Positions 57,511 through 64,000 of a DNA stretch of 64,000 nucleotides are shown here, piece after piece. This DNA is from Neodontobutis hainanensis. Lineage: Eukaryota > Chordata > Actinopteri > Gobiiformes > Odontobutidae. The notes under the pieces were generated by a model, which saw only the letters and a list, made by a program, of their open reading frames with translations, was not told the origin of the DNA and searched no databases. The position numbers and the translations under genes are program-made. Position 1 is the first letter of the stretch. The number at the start of each line of letters is the position of its first letter. The stretch spans positions 3,235,501 to 3,299,500 of the forward strand of contig JALDNG010000008.1 of assembly GCA_024349245.1 (NCBI GenBank), in the 5' to 3' direction.

Positions 57511-60500
57511 AATATTTCAGTTTATTATAGCAATGAGGCTGAACCATTAAATAAATCCATCAATAATCTCACAATCACTGTTAGGATCATTGGGTTAAGT
57601 GCAAATGGCATGACACAGTGTTCTCAGTGGAAGACAAACAGCACAGTCAACATAAAATCAACATGTCGTCACATAACCAGGAGGATGCCGTCTCCACCTG
57701 TGCCAATCAGACACCTTGTTTGGAGGTGTAATTGCACTTTGCCTTTGGGATGATCAGTGTAATTTGGATTTCCAGCAGTGACACATCAATGATGTTAGCG
57801 GGATTGTTAACGCCAGCATGTTTTGCCACCATAGCACACAAGAACACCTGTCTTTGCGGGTGGAGATGAATACAGAAAGAACAGAATATATTTCGGACTT
57901 ATTTAGTGGGAGTAGGTTTTACATTTATAGCCTTTATAACACTGTTGATGCTTGAAATTGGTGGATGGCATTTTATTGTCAGCTCTTTCAAACATAGATG
58001 TCAAGCCTATATAATCTCCTCTCTTGGATGCGTGACATTTTAGCAGAGTAATATTGCCAACAATGTAGACTCCAACAGCATTTTCTGTGACTGCTGCAGT
58101 GCAATGACTTGAGGTTGTCCCTCACTGTTTAACAGCTTCCTCAGTGCAATATACAAAGGTGGAGAGTTTAGTGTTTGTGTCGTCCTTCGTAAAATCTGCC
58201 ACTACCATCTCACCCGGCTAAAAATGACACAAATAATGTTTGAGTAAAGTCAGCATCAATATTTAAAACTGCCTGGCTAATTTGTTTTGTTCTCGAAGCG
58301 CTTTGCCTGTGGGATATTGTGCTGTTGAAGACATGGCAATGTTTAATCAAATTATCATTAATATTCATCGTTGCCTCAGATGTTGCCTCTGCACCTTGGC
58401 ACATACTTCTCAAATAATAACCCCAAAATTTTAGGCTTTTCTTTTTTCGATTATCTCTCTCCATCTGCTCTGCAAAGGAAAGAGGAAAAGAGGAAAGATT
58501 TTTTTTCCCCATCTAAAGGAAATAGAACAATCATAAATAGTCACTCTAGTGGTGGACTGATGCATTTCAGTTGAGTCGGATGAAACAATGTACTACTGAA
58601 ACGATTCATGCAAACGATAAATAAATGCATTTTTTTTTTATTATTATTTTTTTTATCTCTATTTGCTAAAAATATACTATTTATTTGCATTTTCCTGTTT
58701 TCCACAGGGGTCAGTTTGGAAAGTTGACAGAATACATATTAAAGTATATGTACTTTGACAATGCGAGGACTCATTGTTTGACCAAGAACACTCTTCAGAA
58801 CATTTGAAATCAATGCTCTCAAAAAGGCAAGTATGGATGGTTATGGCCTTTAAATAAAGACTTGTAAAATACTTATATAAATTTAAAGGCTTTATTTAAA
58901 TGCCATTTGTTTGATTTTATATTGAACTGTTTAAATTTTTGAAGATGAAATATTAACCGAGCAGTTTCATTAGTGTCTGGCTGTACTGTTTACTGCTCGG
59001 ACACAAAGAACATGTTGGTTGTGGATAATATTCACTCATTAGAGATCATCTGCATCGTTAAACCATTGCTTTCCTACATTTATACATTATATTCCAGCTC
59101 ATCACATCCTGTTTAGATTACGCTGATGAGCTTGGTTCTTCAGTAACCCACTTAGCATTTAGTGTTATGTTGTGACATTTAATCACATCCACAGCTTTAC
59201 ATTTGCAGCAAAGTCTCTTACAACAGCATAGTCATTATAGCACATTTATTACATTTAATATACCCCATAAGCCTGGGCAATAATACTCACTGCTTAGTAA
59301 TTATCTTAGCAGTAAAGTTGCCATGTAGGAATATTTACTCTGTGTCTTTTATTGCGCCTAAAACAATCTAATCCCCACTGTGGCCACTTTTGTTTGAGAA
59401 CTGAGGCCTAATGAAGGTGTTGTACAATCAACCAAAATCCAGAAGCAAGAACAGATGTCAGATATTCATCTTCAGCTATAAATGTAAGAAGGCTATTTTT
59501 ATCAGGTTGTAAATATGTTTATTTAAATTTAACAGGTTATAAATATGTTAATTGTGAGTCACATTTGAGTTTCCCGCACTATTTTCATCTCCAGTGTGTG
59601 TGCTTCCTGAAAAACACTGAAAGTTGTGCCAAAATGAATTAAGACGCTTCACCCCAAAAATGCTTGGTCAAAACCAAATTTTTCAGTGCAAAAGGAAAGC
59701 TTCAATTCACCGCAGGGCTTTTCGTTTTTTATGCTTGTCCCGGACATAAATCTGATGCTGGGTTCTCAAAGGCCCAGCTCTCTGGTAGTTATCACCTACA
59801 GGTCAAACACAAAGATGTACTCTGCTGTAATGGAGCGATTACTCAGGGCTGTCAGATACAATCAGTGTCAGGGTGCACGACCAAACTTCACCTCCCTTTT
59901 GTCCACTCAGCTGCTCTGAAGAAATGTGGACATCCTGGTGCTAACAGATGGCCGTGTTATGGTTGTTATGGTTCCAAGCCCTTTGTTTTCCTGTATGTTC
60001 TCTCCTCCCTCTGTCTGCTGCTTCTGTGGGTGTGACTCCTCACTCTGCTGCCGCTCCCTGGCTGGCACACCTGCATTCCATCACCTCATCTACTCCTGCA
60101 GTACTCAAACCCAGGCTCTCCTCCACTTCTCTGCCATATCATCAGGCTACTTTGTGAGAAGACTACTAGGCCAAATCTCTAGTATCTGGTTTGCAAATTA
60201 TTCGAATACTTACGCTGTGTCTGTCTGCGCTTTCCCAGATTGAAGTGCCTGCCTGCCAGCTCCACAACCAGCCTCGTCGTATTACCTGCTCCGCTCAGCT
60301 CATCCTCGGTCACCCTCTCCCACTTCAGCCAGCTCAAGAAGACGTTGCAACATATCACTGAAAAATAAACATAGTTACTTACCTTCTCCTTGTCTGCTCT
60401 TCGGGTTCACCTACATCAGGTCTGTTTTGTTTAGGTTGTTAGAGTCCACTTTAATTCTATGCCACCTACTCTGCCAAGTTCAAAGTGCTGCTGACGTTAT

Positions 60501-62398
60501 TTGTCATTACAGTTTTGGTGGCTCTGAGTGGTCATGTGATTGTGGAGAATACATCATTGCCAACTAAATCATCATTTCTCAGTGATTAAAGTGCAGCTTA
60601 AGGGATGTAAGTTGAAAGGGATGTAACATGTTGGCACATAGTTTGACATAGCTTCTGGCCTGGACTAAAAACACAAGCCATCACATGAGTCCTGGCCCAG
60701 ATGTAATGGCGTAGCAGCGAGAAGACAGGGTTTTATTGAAGGATGTAGCAAGTGGAGAGCCTCGGAGCACTTATGTGAAACTCTACGCCACTGCAGCTCA
60801 GAAGGCCAACGAGGACTGAAACATTAAAAGATTTTATTGCAGACATTTATTGTACTCGCCGTGTTTTATATGCTGACCTTTCTGTTGAGCTGTTGAAGTC
60901 TTATTGAAGCTGTGAACTTGGAATGTTATGAGACAAAAAAATGATCAACATAAATGGGGATGATCACTTTTATTGATCACGTAAGCCCTTTCCTCATTCC
61001 TGTTACATACAAGCTCTTCTGTGATACTACATATTAACAGCATTATTCATTCTGTTTAAACCGGTGTATGTTATCCCTCCAGGTTCCACATGTGTGCGGT
61101 GTTTGTGGGTTGTGATTAAAACCACTTTTCTCCAGGTCAATTATCAGATATATCACATTTTATTTCATCATCCCAGACCGAGAATTATTGATGAAACTAC
61201 CCACTGTGCACTCTTTGCTTTTGAAAACACTGTTTACTAATCGCTTTAATCTTTAATTATCCCTCATTTCATTGTGTGCCTAAGGAAAATGAGGCAACGC
61301 ATGCATCAGAGCACTTGTGTGTGCACTTTTCAAATTGTCCCAGCAGCCTTAATGTCATCTTAACACAAATGCACAAAAATACAGATGCAAAACGTCAAGT
61401 TTCAGTCCAACAGTGAGGCCGGGACAAAATAAACATTATCTTCATTTGACACGCAGAGTGATGCTACTCACAAATACAGACTCACACTGCAACTTAATTA
61501 ATATTTTTGAAAACCTTTTGTGTTTGTAAAATTGTTTAAATATTTTCTTTTTCTGATCGTGATAATGTAATTACAAATCTGTTTAATTTTTTTGTCAGCA
61601 GTCATTTAGCCCGACGTCTTCATTACAGTGGACGTGTGATGATGGGTGTGATTGGTAACTGCGTTCTCTCTGTGATCGCTGGTTATGCCTGAATTTAGGC
61701 CGTGCTGCTCCCTCAGGCTCACAACATGTGCGTATAATTCAGTGGGTTAGAACCAGCTATACAGTAGCTTTATGTAAAGCACAGGGTTACGTGCTGTATT
61801 TCTCTATAGGCTATTGACAAATGATTGGCTATGCTCTGTGACATCAAATCCTTGATAAGTATGATATATATGTACTTACATGCTCATATACAAAGTTATA
61901 GTCTTGACTATATACATACTCGAGCCATTTAAACATCAACCATTTATCCATTTCAGTGCAGAGCATATTAATCTGTAATATTCTTATGATTTTTGTAGAG
62001 GTTTGTTGATTATCACCTGCCGATTGTAGATTCTTGGAGCAATGCCAACCTGCCTCTGTATTAATTTGGATTTTACCATATGGTCAGCACTTCATAAAAC
62101 CCATTCTAATTAACATTTTGATCCAGCAAAAAATACAACAAAAAATAACCCACTTGATTATCATCAAAAATAATGCTGCAGCATAATAATAATAATAATA
62201 ATAACAATACATCCAATTTTTATAGTGGTTTTCAGGGGACTCAAAGATGCAACTTTTACAAACTAAACAACATTTGGCAAAGAAAGTTATGACATATAAC
62301 ATATGTATGTAACATTTCTTGAAATGGTGAGTAACTGTTTCTTAAATGTTTCCAGTGAGTCCAGAGGTTTGGATCTGTGGTGGGAGGAAGATCCAGAT
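57511..62398. other. Intergenic region without recognised genes
   Basis: No coding exon that I can support. Short open frames near 59,664-60,243 overlap in several frames within a C/T-rich patch (about 59,990-60,160) and have no motifs. An (AAT)n microsatellite lies at about 62,184-62,203. Confidence 0.4.
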
Positions 62399-62927
62399 CA
62401 AGGGTTGGTAATTATATTTCCTCAAGGGTCACATTAGAACATGGGACTTTTGTGGAGGGCCGGGCCAACACTTACTTATCGCCAATAGTTTTAGTTTGAA
62501 CTATAGGGAAAATCATGAGCAATAAACACTGTATATTCAACACCACAGTCACAGCTGCACCATCCTCCACCATTACTGCTTTGGCGCAGTGGCTCAGTGG
62601 TAGAGTGGTTGTCCCTCAACTGAAAGGTTGTTGGCTCGATTCCCCGCGGTTCATACGTTCGTTGTGTCCTTAGGCAGACACCTAACCCTTAACCTTGCCC
62701 CCAGTGGTGTTTCAGCTGTAACACTGGTGAATCGAAGCTTAATGTAAGTCGCGTCGTGAGTAGCGATGCTGGAAAGCTTATTATGGTTTGGAGCATGTCG
62801 TAATGGAATCAACTGATCACTGCAGAAAATAGAAGGAAAAATGTACGCAGTGTTTAATTATTCAGAAATTATTAGTAAATGCTTGGCCATCCAGATTAAG
62901 CCCCGGGCCTTAGTTTGCCCACCACTG
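62399..62927. mobile_element. hAT-like non-autonomous element with nested SINE
   Basis: The right end read inwards on the minus strand starts cagtggtgggcaaactaagg, a hAT-like terminus. The left end starts caagggttggtaatt, matching it at 9 of the first 13 positions. Flanking octamers atccagat (62,391-62,398) and ttccagag (62,928-62,935) share six central bases, as expected for an old 8-bp hAT target duplication. No transposase is encoded. Confidence 0.5.
62580..62770 (+). mobile_element. tRNA-derived SINE nested in the hAT-like element
   Basis: Head ggcgcagtggctcagtggta with B box ggctcgattcccc, then a diverged cgttgtgtccttaggcagac body and a short aagtcgcgtcgtgag-like tail. Same family as the copies near 1, 8,450, 16,325 and 31,150. 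Confidence 0.7.
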
Positions 62928-62935
62928 TTCCAGAG

Positions 62936-64000
62936 GGTATGGCAAAGGCTTGGTAACAAAAGCATTCTGCCCTTGTTACATTTATGGAGGAAGCAGTGTA
63001 AAAAAAACTGCAAAGACTATGGATAAGTTTTTTTCTTGACCAAAGGACTTGTTACTACTTATATTTGAGCAACATACTTGTTTTTCTGCTCATTTTGTTA
63101 AGCAGATGGATGATTACACTCTATTTTGGTGAGAAAGCCTTATAGTTTGGCCCAAACAGAAAGTCCTCGGTACTTGTGGCATTGCCAGCAGCTGCTCTTT
63201 GTGAGGTCGTCACCCTGAGACGTCTTTTTTTCTGGAGAAGTCATACTTAATTACAGCGCACTTGTTCTGCTGGCTGTGTCCTGTGAAAGATTAGAGTTGT
63301 ACGCCAAACATTAAATCACATCTAGATCAATAAGCACAGACTGTAGAGCGTTCTGCTGCGCCAGTTTCTGGTGCAGTCTAAAAAAAATACAAATAATTAG
63401 GAGCTGTAACGATTTCCACTGCTCCAACACACACTATGAACTCCACACGCTCAGCTCTTCACCGTCCAATAAGTCCCGGAGAGTAATTGATATTGCGTAA
63501 TTGATATTGTATTGCTCTAATTTAATGGAATGTAACAGATAATGAGTTAGCAATACAGGACCAAACAGACTCATCTGATGCTACTGTTTTGAGATGAATG
63601 AATAGCAGGCATAGTCGTCAACCAGGCAATAAGTTCACTTATGATTTTAAACACAAATGAATAATAATTAATAAAAAATGAAAAACAGTTACATAGTTAT
63701 CCTGTGATACTTCTTAGTGCTGTACATTATAATGTGCTGCACTCTAAAACCAATAGTACCAAGTCAGTTGAGATTCTAATATGTCATTAGCCCAGCCACT
63801 TGGCAACTAGTGATTAAATAAAGATAAATCTGTGCATTAGTGCCCACCTCGAGTGCAGTGGGCGACCTGCGGGGAACAGCCTTCATACACACCGGGTTGA
63901 TGCAGATAGGAGTCAAATGTATAGCCTTTATGTTGGTATTTGTTCTAGTGCACTATTCTGCATTCATGTAGGAAGAGCTATGCCTTTGTCCAAAGTTAAA
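62936..64000. other. Intergenic region to right edge
   Basis: No gene or mobile element was recognised. A short direct repeat (gtaattgatattg) occurs at about 63,483-63,509. Confidence 0.4.

Noticed and set aside
59664..60243. Cluster of overlapping open frames
   Set aside because: Three frames are open in a C/T-rich patch without motifs. It may be repeat-derived but cannot be assigned.
1..64000. CRISPR arrays, bacterial operons, rRNA or functional tRNA genes
   Set aside because: None is present; the tRNA-like sequences are the heads of SINEs with degenerate folds and attached SINE bodies.

Overview
The window is vertebrate nuclear DNA, almost certainly from a teleost (probably percomorph) fish. 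Its genes are multi-exon with GT-AG introns, and most match single-copy vertebrate genes. The introns and spacers carry typical fish repeats: tRNA-derived SINEs, Tc1/mariner, hAT-like, L2/Rex-type LINEs and a Penelope-like element. I assembled the exons by hand from splice signals, phase continuity and remembered family structure. No alignment or database search was run.

Layout. (1) 1-13,570: three minus-strand genes, fam76b (5' part only, running off the left edge), mtmr2 (phosphoinositide 3-phosphatase, 16 coding exons, 645 aa) and cwc15 (spliceosome factor, 243 aa). Human orthologues lie together near 11q21. (2) 13,570-17,050: a repeat-rich spacer. (3) About 17,050-25,700: a plus-strand LIM-domain gene read as znf185. 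Its 4.65-kb intron holds, on the opposite strand, an intact 429-aa pogo/Tigger-type transposase gene whose first catalytic Asp position is Ser, and which appears to have its own spliced 5' exon. (4) 25,950-30,110: plp1 (DM20 form), tail-to-tail with znf185, with exon lengths that match the mammalian gene closely and a TATA box. (5) 34,195-about 45,600: nlgn3 (neuroligin 3, 820 aa with a cassette exon), minus strand. (6) 49,227-55,000: cchcr1, a coiled-coil centrosome/P-body protein, plus strand, 19 coding exons, 833 aa. (7) 55,000-64,000: no convincing gene, several repeats.

There is no operon logic; the genes are independent. mtmr2, plp1 and nlgn3 act in nerve and synapse (membrane lipid turnover and myelination, myelin membrane, postsynaptic adhesion). 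fam76b and cwc15 are nuclear RNA-related proteins, znf185 is probably an actin-associated LIM adaptor, and cchcr1 is a cytoplasmic or centrosomal scaffold. znf185, plp1 and nlgn3 are all on human X, so this looks like a fish block equivalent to human X joined to an 11q21 block.

Most interesting points: the nested, probably domesticated pogo transposase; an exon of znf185 whose reading frame leaves and returns through two compensating shifts at A-runs; a palindromic SOX-like motif pair in plp1 intron 1; a long perfect-type hairpin beside a SINE with an intact target-site duplication in a cchcr1 intron; and the lysine-rich 20-aa cassette exon of nlgn3.
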